Source of the DNA: an uncultured Oscillibacter sp.
Lineage (GTDB): Bacteria; Bacillota; Clostridia; Oscillospirales; Oscillospiraceae
Reading direction: 5' to 3'
Assembly: GCA_910583695.1 (NCBI GenBank)
Contig: CAJTZL010000021.1
Span: 1 to 41,060, forward strand
Length of the DNA: 41,060 nt
The stretch's first letter is position 1; every line of letters starts with the position of its first letter. Shown here piece by piece: positions 16,801 through 23,759 of this stretch. A program made the translations under genes and the position numbers. The notes under the pieces are model-generated. The model was not told the DNA's origin, searched no databases, and saw only the letters and a list, made by a program, of their open reading frames with translations.

Positions 16801-18783
16801 GCGGTAATCTCCGTCAATGGCCTCCAGCAGGAACACGGTGCCGGGGATTTTCGTGCCGGTGCCTTTCTCGACTTTCGAGATTTTGAGCAGGGGCTGTTTC
16901 TGGTTATCAAAAATCAGCTCCTTGTTGTCGCCGCCTTCCAGCCAAATGGTCTGCGTGGGTTCGTCGCCAACGACCCAAGGAGCGGGCACGGATTTCTCCG
17001 TCACCTCATAACTGTCGGAAGGGAGGGCAGTGAGGACCGCCTTACCATCCGGGCCGGTGGTGACGTCATTATGGTAGCCATAATGAATGCCTTTGATTTC
17101 AAAGTGGGTATTCGGAATCACATCTCCGGTCTTGGCATCCCGCTTCAGGATGGTCAGATTCGGGAGCTTTTTGTCAGACGCCGTGACGGTAATGGTACCG
17201 CCTCCGTTGATGGCGGCCTGATCCACATGGGCGATGACCGGCTCCGTCAGCTTGGCATAAGGCGAAGGGGCGGACACCTCGACAAAGGCATACATTCCTT
17301 CTGTTACGTCCGTTACCGTGATGGAGCCATCCTCCTTGGTGGCCTCGGTGCCGATGATCTGCCCGTCCTTCAGGATATTGAATACAGCGCCGGGGAGGGG
17401 GTTGTTGGAATCATCCAGTTTGATGAGCCGGACTTTTACCTTGCTGTCATTTTCAAAGATCAACGAAACGTCAGACTTCCCATCCCATACGAAGGTCTGC
17501 TTTACTTTGCTGGGGTCCGGGCTGAGGCTGTACCCCTCCGGCGGGGTGACTTCCTCGGCGGTGTAGCTGCCAATGGGCATCTTGTCCCAGGGAATATCGG
17601 TCAAATAGCCGCCCTCCCGGCTCATGAAGGTGCCGGAGAAGTTGTTATCTATACCTGTAATTTTGATAATAGCACCAGTGAGGCCCTTGGTGGGGTTATC
17701 CGCATCCACTTTGCGGATGCTGCCCTCGGCGGGGGGCGTGTCGGGCGTATCCGGCGTGCCGGGTTCTCGCGTATCGCTAAAAGTAACAGTCACCGTATTG
17801 CTGCCATTGTTAGGCAGCGTAACATACTGAGGCCCGGCATTGTCGATTTTATAGCCCGCCGGTCCTTCGGTTTCAGTGACTGCGTAAGTATTTGCAGATA
17901 AGCCCCTGAGTTCGTAAGTGCCATCGGAGCCCACCACAATATCTTTGGAAAAGGCACCATTTTGACTTTGAATGTGGAACTTTGCCCCTGCAAGGCCCTT
18001 GGTGGGGTTGCTGGAATCCACTTTTTTGATAATCAGGGAGTAATCTTCGTTGGGTTTGTCTTCAATAGAATGATCACCGAGGATAATCTTCTGTACCCCG
18101 GAGGCGGGATGGTCGGAACTGCCAGAACCCGTGAAGCTATACTCATAGGCTTGGCACTTGCCCCAGACACCACGCTTGCCCAAGTCCAGTACATACTGAG
18201 AGATATCCCGGAACGAGTTGGTACTGTCCGCCCGTTTTTCATCAACGCTGGTGTAGTGAGTCCCCTCAATGGAGTTGTACACCGCCATCAATTCCTCGGC
18301 ACAGGCGGTAACAGGATCACTGAGAAGGCCCTGCTTGTACCGCCAGATGACTGCCTGCACCCAGGCGTTCATCCGCCAGCAGTAGGCTTCGCTCCAGGCG
18401 TTGTTCTCTCCCATGGCAATGGCTTCATCCGAAAATTTATTATTCGCGTGAGAGTAAAAATAGGCCATCATGGTGATGACGGTGGGGTCCGTAATTTCCT
18501 GCTTGTTGCCCCAGGTCTGGCCTTTCAGCGACTGCCCCATGCCGCCTCCTTTGGTGCCGCAGAAACCAACGGTTGTCGCCGTGCCGTTCTGGAAATACAT
18601 CTGATGGAGCTGCGCACGGCCCAGAGCAGCGGACTGGTAGCTGATACCGGTATAGCCGAAATTGTTCAGCTTGATCGTATCACTGGCGGCAAAGACCGTG
18701 GTGGGAATTACGCCAAGAACGCAGATCAGCGCCAGCAGCAGAGCTGTCAGGCGCATTCGCAAGGGATGATTCATCTGTTTCAT
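10801..18783 (-). CDS. giant thioester/Cna-B (SpaA-type) repeat adhesin with C-terminal LPKTG
   Basis: About 2660 residues from the ATG at 18783 (AAAGGA nine bases upstream). Signal peptide to about residue 33; an N-terminal thioester domain with Cys75 in VGFCGT and Gln143 in VQAVIW, the pair that forms a reactive thioester in Gram-positive adhesins. I count 23 successive Cna-B/SpaA domains of about 97 residues, each with a Lys near the start (for example IIKKVD), an inner Glu (VTE) and a terminal Asn or Asp that would form isopeptide bonds. A DUF11-like domain follows. The protein ends LPKTGY and stops: no hydrophobic segment or basic tail. It would project from the cell as a stiff fibre and bind covalently to a target. 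A sortase gene lies upstream in the same module. How it is held on the surface is unclear. Confidence 0.93.
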   Translation of the reverse strand: MKQMNHPLRMRLTALLLALICVLGVIPTTVFAASDTIKLNNFGYTGISYQSAALGRAQLHQMYFQNGTATTVGFCGTKGGGMGQSLKGQTWGNKQEITDPTVITMMAYFYSHANNKFSDEAIAMGENNAWSEAYCWRMNAWVQAVIWRYKQGLLSDPVTACAEELMAVYNSIEGTHYTSVDEKRADSTNSFRDISQYVLDLGKRGVWGKCQAYEYSFTGSGSSDHPASGVQKIILGDHSIEDKPNEDYSLIIKKVDSSNPTKGLAGAKFHIQSQNGAFSKDIVVGSDGTYELRGLSANTYAVTETEGPAGYKIDNAGPQYVTLPNNGSNTVTVTFSDTREPGTPDTPDTPPAEGSIRKVDADNPTKGLTGAIIKITGIDNNFSGTFMSREGGYLTDIPWDKMPIGSYTAEEVTPPEGYSLSPDPSKVKQTFVWDGKSDVSLIFENDSKVKVRLIKLDDSNNPLPGAVFNILKDGQIIGTEATKEDGSITVTDVTEGMYAFVEVSAPSPYAKLTEPVIAHVDQAAINGGGTITVTASDKKLPNLTILKRDAKTGDVIPNTHFEIKGIHYGYHNDVTTGPDGKAVLTALPSDSYEVTEKSVPAPWVVGDEPTQTIWLEGGDNKELIFDNQKQPLLKISKVEKGTGTKIPGTVFLLEAIDGDYRHEVTTEANGSVELRVAPGSYRITEQSVPEPYYISDEPTQTISLNGGDEKEVIFQNLKKPELTLSKIDADTKEPIPGTVLRVEALNGDYQDDWTTGADGKVTKYVVPGTYRVTEISVPSPWYLPDKDADRVQTISLNAGDVKELVFRNRKEPQITIFKEDSVAGAPIEGAKFHVTYTSNGEASEAPASADYGYLFTDAKGEIRLHEQGKKLYPGEFTITEVAPAPGFQMKEPTTQTVIIHGNESKTVTFQNEPLNAIIVEKYDSVTHEALPGCTFQLRFLGGTSGTGGTVIGQKVTGKNGTCIWTGLKSGTYVVEEVDPADGYSIINSSETVYLADSGEQSVVTVRFDNSPDGNLLIRKVCSVNPSITLQDAEFKVMYADGTLIGDSNGIYRSDENGEVRISGLKPGKSVVVTEVRAPDGFIIDTQSQTIQIKEGRTVTLTFKNQPRGKLIIQKRDSISGQPLPGAQFRVTTAAGCEVGLDGVIGTATLTQNGIFTTDSAGEIRISNLAPGALILTEIKAPAGYVIDNPSTNVMIGPNGDTQTVIVTNTPKGGLVVEKYDKITKEPLAGARFKIVYSNGELLPDNEGLTSSNGLYTTDQNGQIVLSKVQPGTLVVTEDKAPDFYQKDPTPQTVVVNAGDTQTLRFYDDPLCTLTILKRDAVTHKPLAGAQFLVQYSDGHVIGPNNGLYTTGSDGTVTVSGLRPNATVMVSEQKAPKGYILDQTPKNIVVRSGVANGLIFDNQPGTTLIIQKFIEGTENEPLSGVAFKVTDGSGAAVGPDDGTYYTDKAGEIVLSGIEPGTTVKAREIKTVDGFVLDGTPQDILIKGGEVQRLTFWNKRAGTLIIEKLDSVTKAPLAGAQFKVLYADGRVVDTEGGKLSSNGIYTTDASGQIKITQVTGTLVVTEEKAPDGYVMDPNSKSQTVVVNPQDTQTLRFYNEPMCSLTLTKLDSVTGKPVPNTEFTVKDGDGNVLGRYVTGKDGTVVVTGLIPGSTVVVSESRVPDGYVLDTTPKTIIVKNGSGNSWTSGGTSSGGSNSGGNSSGGGNDLTFENDPKMTLTIHKYIEGTANEPLAGVAFKVVDSSGAPLNPDGGIYYTNNAGEIVLEGLEPGETITAQEIKTVDGYVLDGRPQSIKIEAGKAQNLTFWNAPAGSLIIRKLDKQTGKPLAGVEFEVIYAEGGYVDTDNGHLSSKGLYTTDDHGEIHITGIVGTVVIKETRPLPNYTIEPGRESQTITVNPQETQTATFYNIPANTLTIEKYLETESGNEPLKGVTFLVTDSSGAFVGSSNGEFTTDENGCVVIPGLTPGTTVTAKEIKVPEGVVLDSAPKSILIKEGEAQVLRFTNKMAGTLVIQKLDKLTGKPLAGVEFELTYAEGGFVDNANGHLSSNGRYTTNDAGEIRISGITGTIVVKEVKCLPGYTIDPATQTQTVKVNPADTQTLKFYNVPGTTLTIQKLVTGTKDQPLAGVEFLITDSSGAYIGPNQGIYRTDEYGRITLSGLKPGTVITAKETKTVDGFVLDGTPKSIEIKEGEAQTLTFYNAPIGGLELIKVSSSDETKRIPGVTFEIRGMDGALIETVTTGENGRVHVDLDAGDYYAVELKAAEGFKIDATPHYFTIRDNETTTLTVTNAPFSGIIIHKINSVTGDGIYDVKFLLYDENRNPIGEYTTDNEGYIYIDDLTVQGKGRLYLRELEAAPGYELDKEYKTIYVQPGKTIEIEWENSPITGQIQVMKYAAEYNEVTGTPAGTPLQGAVYEISDPRSNKVVDYITTDARGIAASKPLPLGRYKIVEVTAPAYWQLSKTVFDETLEYPGQIIKVSDYDKPAGLGVTITKRGNAEVLAGNQMRYDFTIANTSNVPLENFYWHDRIPTDAARAMVISTGTYSARLNYRILYKTNYSGTYQVLASNLITTSAYSFSLSAIPMQAGEVVTDVYFDFGKVPVGFQSTSNPTLTVAVSGTAANGYQLVNRADAGGKYQGTWQTAQGTWVTVIRKLTPTVTPKLPKTGY
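11345..18047 (-). repeat. array of about 23 Cna-B/SpaA domain repeats
   Basis: Coding repeats of about 290 bp that begin with a hydrophobic-x-Lys strand and end near F-x-N. Domains 13 to 20 show a two-domain higher-order unit: one type opens with a Gly-Thr-x-Asn-Glu-Pro-Leu pattern and ends F-W/Y-N, the other with KLDKxTGKPLAGVEFE and ends FYN. The paired similarity suggests growth by duplication of about 590-bp units. Confidence 0.8.
13673..13757 (-). other. Ser/Gly-rich linker inserted in a Cna-B domain
   Basis: About 28 residues of Ser, Gly, Asn and Thr (SGGTSSGGSNSGG and similar) are placed before the last strand (LTFEND) of domain 15, breaking the otherwise regular array. It would give a flexible hinge or cleavage-sensitive point near the middle of the fibre. 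Confidence 0.7.
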
Positions 18784-18816
18784 AGAAGAATGTCCTTTCA
18801 CTCGTTTTTAAATAAA

Positions 18817-18846
18817 GAAGCTCTTCAGCGATTGCTGAAGAGCTTC
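18817..18846 (-). terminator. terminator after the CAP protein gene
   Basis: A perfect 13-bp inverted repeat (GAAGCTCTTCAGC with its complement, four-base loop) followed on the minus strand by TTTATTT. It sits between the CAP gene stop and the adhesin start, so it may also limit read-through into the adhesin. Confidence 0.8.
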
Positions 18847-18864
18847 TACCGGATTATTAAGTTG

Positions 18865-19839
18865 TCAGGTGTAGGCGTTTGCCCATTTTGGTGAACCTAC
18901 CACCATGTAGCTGTAAATGCGCCCCCATGCAACAGAGATACCTGTCCCAACGCAGGTTGCATTTTCCTCCAGCATGGTCTGTAGGTGCCCAGGGGAGTTA
19001 ACCCAGAGGGATATTGCTGTTGGTGCTGCTTTATCAAGTTTATCACCATCAAGAATTGCCAGATTGTATGACGCTCCATAGGGCCATCCATACTTTGGCA
19101 GAATCTTATAGTCGTAAGGCCGGTGATCAGAAACATGCTGTGTTGAACAGTCCTGGGCGGCGTTCATTAGAGCTTCGCTGACAAACAGTTCCGTTAGTCC
19201 GTTCTCTCTGCGCACCTCATTGATAAGCCGGACCATTTCCAGGCGAATTTCCATATTATCGTTCAGGCCAATTTCCGTAGGAATAGAGACATCCGCCTTC
19301 ACGGTAAAAGCCAGCGACCCGGATTCCCCAGAGGAGTTGGTGACAGTGATTGTGGCAGAGCCAGGGGCCTGAGCCACAACGACCCAGTACCCGGCAACCT
19401 GCTCCAATGCGGCAACTGATGGATTGCTGGAAACTGAGGTGCAGTTCGTTCCGGCAGGGCTGACGAGGAGGGAGCTTCTCTCTCCCACTGCCAGCTCTGT
19501 CCCTTTCATACTGCTGACCTGAAGCGATTCTGGTGTAGGAGTACCCAGCTGAGGAATGGCTTTTGTCGGAGCCTCGCCGGTATAAGGCGCGCCGCTATCC
19601 ACTTGGACGCCGTTCTGGTAGTAAACGTTGAAGCCCACAGCCTGTCCGATGTCCCGCAGCTTCACATAGTTGTTGCCAAGAATGTTGTAGGCCGTCATCT
19701 GTACCTTTTGCCCGTCCACATAAATCGGGGACCAAGCCGGTTCCGCTGTAATTCCCGCAGCGACAACTCCGCCTGACAGCACAGCGCCCAGCGCCATGCC
19801 AGCAAGTATCAAGCTCATATCCCTTTTGAAACGCTTCAT
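18865..19839 (-). CDS. secreted CAP-domain (SCP/PR-1-like) protein with stalk and Ig-like domains
   Basis: 324 residues from the ATG at 19839, five bases after AGGAGGG. Signal peptide (about residues 1-27), then a copper-amine-oxidase-N-like stalk domain (IYVDGQKVQMTAYNI ... YVKLRDIGQAVGF), a BIG2-type bacterial Ig-like domain (about residues 110-185) and a C-terminal CAP domain with LINEVRRENGL, a His in STQHVSDH and WVNSPGHLQTML. CAP proteins are extracellular; functions in bacteria are mostly unknown. It has its own promoter and terminator and lies between the sortase and the adhesin, so it is probably part of the same surface module but separately controlled. Confidence 0.9.
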   Translation of the reverse strand: MKRFKRDMSLILAGMALGAVLSGGVVAAGITAEPAWSPIYVDGQKVQMTAYNILGNNYVKLRDIGQAVGFNVYYQNGVQVDSGAPYTGEAPTKAIPQLGTPTPESLQVSSMKGTELAVGERSSLLVSPAGTNCTSVSSNPSVAALEQVAGYWVVVAQAPGSATITVTNSSGESGSLAFTVKADVSIPTEIGLNDNMEIRLEMVRLINEVRRENGLTELFVSEALMNAAQDCSTQHVSDHRPYDYKILPKYGWPYGASYNLAILDGDKLDKAAPTAISLWVNSPGHLQTMLEENATCVGTGISVAWGRIYSYMVVGSPKWANAYT

Positions 19840-19903
19840 ATAGCCCTCCTTTTCCGAAACGCAGACGCGTTCACTTTTCCGTTGTGTTTCCTGGGATATT
19901 TTG

Positions 19904-19932
19904 AGCATAATACAGCTTTTCCGGTCTGTCAA
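19904..19932 (-). promoter_or_regulatory. strong sigma-A promoter of the CAP protein gene
   Basis: On the minus strand a consensus TTGACA (19927-19932), 17 bases and TATGCT (19904-19909), 65 bases before the chosen start. Confidence 0.75.
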
Positions 19933-20009
19933 AGGTTTATTTTATTTCTCAACGCCGAAAAAATGTTTTTTCAACATTCCACCTTTCTTAAATGATATTC
20001 TTGCGCATT

Positions 20010-20858
20010 TTAGGCAGTTTTCTCTACCGCCTGGACGCAAATTCTTTTTTCCGGCTGATTGGCAAGGCAAGTGGTCAGCGTGATGCGGTTATCACTGGTG
20101 GCCTGCAAATAGCTCCAGTCGGAATTGGCGATGGTCTTGACGGAAACCACCGAATAAGTCCGGGTCCCGTGGACAGTGGTATAGGTGATGGTGTCCCCAT
20201 ACTCCAGGTCCTTGATGGAGCCGATGGTGTACTTGGCCCCCCGGTTGTGTCCACAAACGCCCACATTGCCGTCCCAGGCCGGGGTGGAGCTGTAATGTCC
20301 CAGCCCCTTTTTCATGCTGTCATTGGTTTCGCCTTCCCACACCTTCATGTTGATATCCAGGGAGGGGATTTTCACCGTTCCAATGCTGCCATCGCTCCGC
20401 TTCATGCCCTCAATGCTGGTGTAGGCCGTTTTCTGAGGGGTATTCTGCGAACTGCCGGGCTGGCTGACCGAGGTGGGGGGAAGAAACGCCTCCGCACCCC
20501 CGGCGGAGGCACCGGCTTCCGTCAGCACCGTGATCGGTCCGCCGCCGCTAACGCCATATCCTCCACCCCCAGTCCCATCGCTGGTGGCAATCGCCGCCTG
20601 GAGGCCAGGCAGCGTCGTCCGCTCCATGACTCCGGTCTGCGTGGTGCTGAACAGGCCGTACTCCAGCTCCGGAATCTGGTAGTCCACCACATTCCTGCCG
20701 CCGTAGTTGTACTGGGAGCCGTAGACGTCCTCGTAGGACCCGCTCTTATAGAAGTCCTGGGGTGCGGCGGTGCTGAAATTGTAGTCCATCGCCTGGGCGG
20801 GCAGGGCCAGCAGCGCCGCCGACAGAGCCAGGCCCGAAACCCATCTTTTCCATTTCAT
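20010..20858 (-). CDS. sortase family transpeptidase
   Basis: 282 residues. N-terminal signal or anchor segment (about 6-23), a long Gly/Ser/Tyr-rich spacer, and a C-terminal sortase domain beginning near IGTVKIPSLDINM. The catalytic triad is visible: His204 in VCGHNRG, Cys264 in TLTTC and Arg272 in EKRIC. Sequence around the active site (GHNRG, TLTTC) fits class D-like or related housekeeping-type sortases; the class is uncertain. It would cleave LPxTG-type signals and attach proteins to the wall; the neighbouring adhesin ends in LPKTG. Start ATG overlaps the stop of the preceding gene (ATGA), so the two are coupled. Confidence 0.88.
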   Translation of the reverse strand: MKWKRWVSGLALSAALLALPAQAMDYNFSTAAPQDFYKSGSYEDVYGSQYNYGGRNVVDYQIPELEYGLFSTTQTGVMERTTLPGLQAAIATSDGTGGGGYGVSGGGPITVLTEAGASAGGAEAFLPPTSVSQPGSSQNTPQKTAYTSIEGMKRSDGSIGTVKIPSLDINMKVWEGETNDSMKKGLGHYSSTPAWDGNVGVCGHNRGAKYTIGSIKDLEYGDTITYTTVHGTRTYSVVSVKTIANSDWSYLQATSDNRITLTTCLANQPEKRICVQAVEKTA

Positions 20859-21751
20859 CTGCTTTCCTCCTCATGTTCTCCCGGTTCTTCATCCCGGAAC
20901 TCCTGTACTTCTCTGCGGGACCGGAGCAGCATCACTATCAGAACAGCAAGCAGCGCCAATCCCAGGCCGCCGATCACATAGGGCACATAGCCCGGGAGCG
21001 TATTCCCGATGTGCTTAGCGGCAGTTTCAACCTTTCCTCCTTCCGTTCCCAGATACATCACCTTGTAGGTGACGCTCTCCACGCCGTCCCGAGAGATTTC
21101 TCCCGCATAGCCGGCAGTAGTGACATAGCCAGTGGCGGCCTTATAGTAGGACTTGCCGGAATAAGTAGCGACCGCCTGATAGGACGACGGAGACAGGGCA
21201 TCGCCCACCAGGTCCGTTCCCGTCACCTGCCAGTCCACGCCGGACAGGTTCAGCGTCACGCCATTCTTGACTGTGGTGGCGGGAACATAGGACATATCGT
21301 TCCGGTCCACCGGGCCGATGGTTTTGGTGGCCGTGACGGTACTGCTCCGGGTCTCATAACCAGACACCTCCGTATGGATGCTGGTATGATCCAGGGCCAG
21401 AGTACCCTTGTAGGTGCCGTCGTCATAATCGACAGAGGGTTCCAGCTGCTCCAGAATCTTGGAGAGGTCATTGCTGGCCGTTTCCACCGTCACCGTTTCC
21501 CGGTGGTAGAGGGTGTCGGACAGCTGGTTTTCCTCCTTGACGATATCCGCGAAGGTGTAGAGGTAGCCCTCCTGTTCAAAAGGCTCCTCAATCAAACCCT
21601 GCGGGTCGGCGTCAGGGGACAGCACATAGGTCTTGATGAGCTGCTGGCTGCCGTTGAGATTCTGGACCACGGTATCCGTGGGTACCTCCAGCGCCAGGGC
21701 ATTGACCGACAGGGCCAGGGCCAGCAGCAGGCACATGCAGAGCTTTTTCAT
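20855..21751 (-). CDS. membrane-anchored surface protein of the sortase operon
   Basis: 298 residues from the ATG at 21751; AAGGAGG lies 11 bases upstream and the start overlaps the stop of the 29-residue gene (ATGA). Signal peptide (about 1-21), an extracellular beta-rich region of about 230 residues, one transmembrane helix near residues 252-275 (VPYVIGGLGLALLAVLIVML) and a charged cytoplasmic tail (RSRREVQEF then Glu-rich). I do not recognise the extracellular domain. Position between the sortase and small membrane protein suggests an accessory of adhesin display or of mating contact. Confidence 0.8.
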   Translation of the reverse strand: MKKLCMCLLLALALSVNALALEVPTDTVVQNLNGSQQLIKTYVLSPDADPQGLIEEPFEQEGYLYTFADIVKEENQLSDTLYHRETVTVETASNDLSKILEQLEPSVDYDDGTYKGTLALDHTSIHTEVSGYETRSSTVTATKTIGPVDRNDMSYVPATTVKNGVTLNLSGVDWQVTGTDLVGDALSPSSYQAVATYSGKSYYKAATGYVTTAGYAGEISRDGVESVTYKVMYLGTEGGKVETAAKHIGNTLPGYVPYVIGGLGLALLAVLIVMLLRSRREVQEFRDEEPGEHEEESR

Positions 21752-21837
21752 TGCGGCTTGGGCCTCCTTTTCCATAAAAATACCATGCCGGCGAACGCCA
21801 GCATGGCCGCGAGGGTAATGCCGTGGGTGTGCTTCAT
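21748..21837 (-). CDS. 29-residue single-pass membrane peptide
   Basis: A complete short gene: AGGAGG seven bases before the ATG at 21837, with four-base ATGA overlaps at both ends (stop of the RelE-like gene, start of the surface-protein gene). The product has a short His-containing head, a hydrophobic stretch (ITLAAMLAFAGMVFLW) and a KRRPKPQ tail. That layout equals the membrane-plus-basic tail of a sortase substrate without its LPxTG. Function unknown; translational linkage makes it a real gene candidate. Confidence 0.65.
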   Translation of the reverse strand: MKHTHGITLAAMLAFAGMVFLWKRRPKPQ

Positions 21838-22226
21838 CTGTGTTCCTCCTCAATGATATATTCTACCGCGTGTTCCGGGTGGTCCCGGAGCAACGACAAT
21901 AGTTTCAGAGAGCGCTCCAGCGCCTGCATAGTATCCCGGGACTGGCGCTTCTGGAACGCGTGCAGGAGCAGGATTTCTCCATTCGGACGCACGGTGAAAA
22001 TCACCCGAATGACAATACGGTTTTTTTCCCGCAGCTCATAAAAATCCCGGTACTTCTCAATGGAGAAGTGCTTGTAGTGAGGCTCCTTCAGCCCGGCGGG
22101 CGGTGTGCGGGACAGGCGGAAGATCTGCCAAACCAGCTTTTCACGCAACTTCGGCTCCAGGCCATCAATAAAGGTTTCGACCTGGGAAACCCCGCCAGGC
22201 GGTTTATAAACTCTGATATTTTCCAT
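21834..22226 (-). CDS. RelE/Gp49-like (HigB-type) protein in the surface operon
   Basis: 130 residues from the ATG at 22226 with GGGGGTG upstream. The middle matches the phage Gp49-like/RelE fold: a helical N-terminus, then KHFSIEKYRDFYELREKNRI, a beta strand VIRVIFTVRPNGEILLLHAF and a basic QKR. Such proteins are usually ribosome-dependent mRNA nucleases paired with an HTH antitoxin. No HTH gene is adjacent; the upstream 127-residue protein is the only possible partner. It ends in an ATGA overlap with the 29-residue gene. It might be an orphan toxin or a repurposed regulator. Confidence 0.78.
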   Translation of the reverse strand: MENIRVYKPPGGVSQVETFIDGLEPKLREKLVWQIFRLSRTPPAGLKEPHYKHFSIEKYRDFYELREKNRIVIRVIFTVRPNGEILLLHAFQKRQSRDTMQALERSLKLLSLLRDHPEHAVEYIIEEEHR

Positions 22227-22240
22227 AATTTTCACCCCCT

Positions 22241-22624
22241 TTATCTGTCTTGATTGAGCTGCTTCAGATGGGCCGTGAAGCCCGCCGCGAACAGCTCCGC
22301 CGCGACCGGATTGCCGCTGATCCACCAGACCGGGTCCGGCAGCGTGCGGTAAATGGCATCGTACTGCAAGCACACCAGCAGGAATTTTTGCGTTCCCGCG
22401 GCGTTCTCCGCTGACTCGGACAGGTTTGAGATCAGTTCCTGAACATCTTCATAGCTCTCAAAGTAGTCGCAGAGATCATCAAAAAACTGGCCCGCGAACA
22501 CGCAACTGCATACTGTGATGGCATCCCGGTCTGGCTTTCCATTTCCGTCTATCAGGCCCATGCGCCGCAGACGGTCAGCGGCGGAATCGTCGAAGGGACT
22601 TTGCGCCCTTCTGCCTTCGTACAT
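22241..22624 (-). CDS. hypothetical protein, 127 residues
   Basis: Not recognised. Soluble, mostly helical and acidic in the middle (FFDDLCDYFESYEDVQELI), with four or so cysteines and two adjacent tryptophans (PVWWISG). GGGAGGTGA lies before the ATG at 22624. It opens the run of tightly packed genes that includes the RelE-like protein, 29-residue peptide, surface protein and sortase, 14 bases upstream of the RelE-like gene, so it is a candidate neutralising partner, though nothing in its sequence shows a DNA-binding motif. Confidence 0.65.
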   Translation of the reverse strand: MYEGRRAQSPFDDSAADRLRRMGLIDGNGKPDRDAITVCSCVFAGQFFDDLCDYFESYEDVQELISNLSESAENAAGTQKFLLVCLQYDAIYRTLPDPVWWISGNPVAAELFAAGFTAHLKQLNQDR

Positions 22625-22648
22625 GATTTGTCACCTCCCTCGGGGCAT

Positions 22649-22685
22649 AAAAATAGCCTGACGCCGCAGATGCGACGCCAAGCTA
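22649..22685 (-). terminator. terminator after the first parAB operon
   Basis: On the minus strand an approximately 15-bp stem with several G-U pairs (TAGCTTGGCGTC against GGCGTCAGGCTA) is followed by TTTTT. It lies between the parB stop and the ribosome site of the next gene, only 24 bases before that gene, so it may act as partial attenuator. Confidence 0.65.
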
Positions 22686-22717
22686 ATTTAATTCGGTTTT
22701 TATTCTATTTGTTGCAC

Positions 22718-23752
22718 TTAGACGTTTTTAGTTCTCTCCCGCAGAAATTCCAGAAACAGCGCCTCAATCTCCTGATCACTGCCCAGCCCTTCCAGGTAAG
22801 GAGCGAACCGTTTGCGGTTGAAGGAGATTTTCTTGGGCGGGGCCATCATGCGCTTCTCTGCGGCGTCCCTGACCTCCCTCCACGCCGCATAGACTGCCTG
22901 CCGGTCCGCCGTGGGCGGCGGGCATTTGCGGACGATATGCTGCATTGCGGCCTTATTGATCTGATAGCCCTCAATACTGCATATCTCAATAAACGCTTCC
23001 TGGGATGCCATATCATAGTCCGCCATGAGGTCCGCGCAGGCGAGGTTCAACCGCTTCGGGGAAGTTTCCAGAATGTCTTGAAGCGGGGGAATCAGCAGCG
23101 TCAGCTTGACGGCCTTACGAATCTCGTACTCAGTGACACCGAAGAACTCCGCTACCAGTTTGCGGGCATTGTATCTCTGCCGTCCTCGCTCTAAAAGAAC
23201 CTCCTTCTCCGCTGCATCAAACTTTTGGCGATTCTCGCCAAAAGTTTCATCGTCCCTATCAATGTACCACTGGCCATGCCGGTTCTTGGCGTCCAGCAGA
23301 GCACGATAAGCCTTGCCACGCTCCACAACGGAGAGATTTTGCCTTTGGATCAAGTTTGTGGAAGTCGCGATTACAATAGCCCGTGCGTCATCCGCCTCTA
23401 CGATCTCGGTAGGAATTACATCCCATCCGGCCAGTTTGGCCGCATTTGCCCGGTTATGTCCAGCGAGAATCTCATAACTACCCTTGGGAGTCGTGGGCCG
23501 GACAATGATCCGCACCAGCAATCCCTCCTCGTTCAGCTGCTCCGCAAAGGCTTGGAGCTGGGTAGGCGAGTAGGGGCGAAACCCAATATCCGCTGTGAAG
23601 AAGGGGACCAGCTTATCCAGCGGCAGAGAGCGAATCTGCACTTCTCCGGGAGGCGGGGCCTCCCGGAAGAGTTTTTCATATGCCTGATCGCTGGTCTGCA
23701 GCTCAGATGCCTGCTGGCTGGCCGTCATTCGCTTCTTCAGCAGATCATTCAT
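22718..23752 (-). CDS. ParB-like partition protein (first pair)
   Basis: 344 residues from the ATG at 23752, seven bases after the parA stop. A ParB/Srx N-terminal domain (LDKLVPF, then YEILAGHNRANAAKLAG, about residues 40-125, with the GHNR motif that in ParB proteins binds CTP) is followed by an HTH region (ARKLVAEFFGVTEYEIRKAVKL) and a C-terminal helical part. ParB proteins bind centromere-like sites and work with ParA in segregation; in ICEs they can stabilise the excised circle or regulate. No obvious palindromic target cluster is seen next to this copy. Confidence 0.9.
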   Translation of the reverse strand: MNDLLKKRMTASQQASELQTSDQAYEKLFREAPPPGEVQIRSLPLDKLVPFFTADIGFRPYSPTQLQAFAEQLNEEGLLVRIIVRPTTPKGSYEILAGHNRANAAKLAGWDVIPTEIVEADDARAIVIATSTNLIQRQNLSVVERGKAYRALLDAKNRHGQWYIDRDDETFGENRQKFDAAEKEVLLERGRQRYNARKLVAEFFGVTEYEIRKAVKLTLLIPPLQDILETSPKRLNLACADLMADYDMASQEAFIEICSIEGYQINKAAMQHIVRKCPPPTADRQAVYAAWREVRDAAEKRMMAPPKKISFNRKRFAPYLEGLGSDQEIEALFLEFLRERTKNV

Positions 23753-23759
23753 AGCCGCT

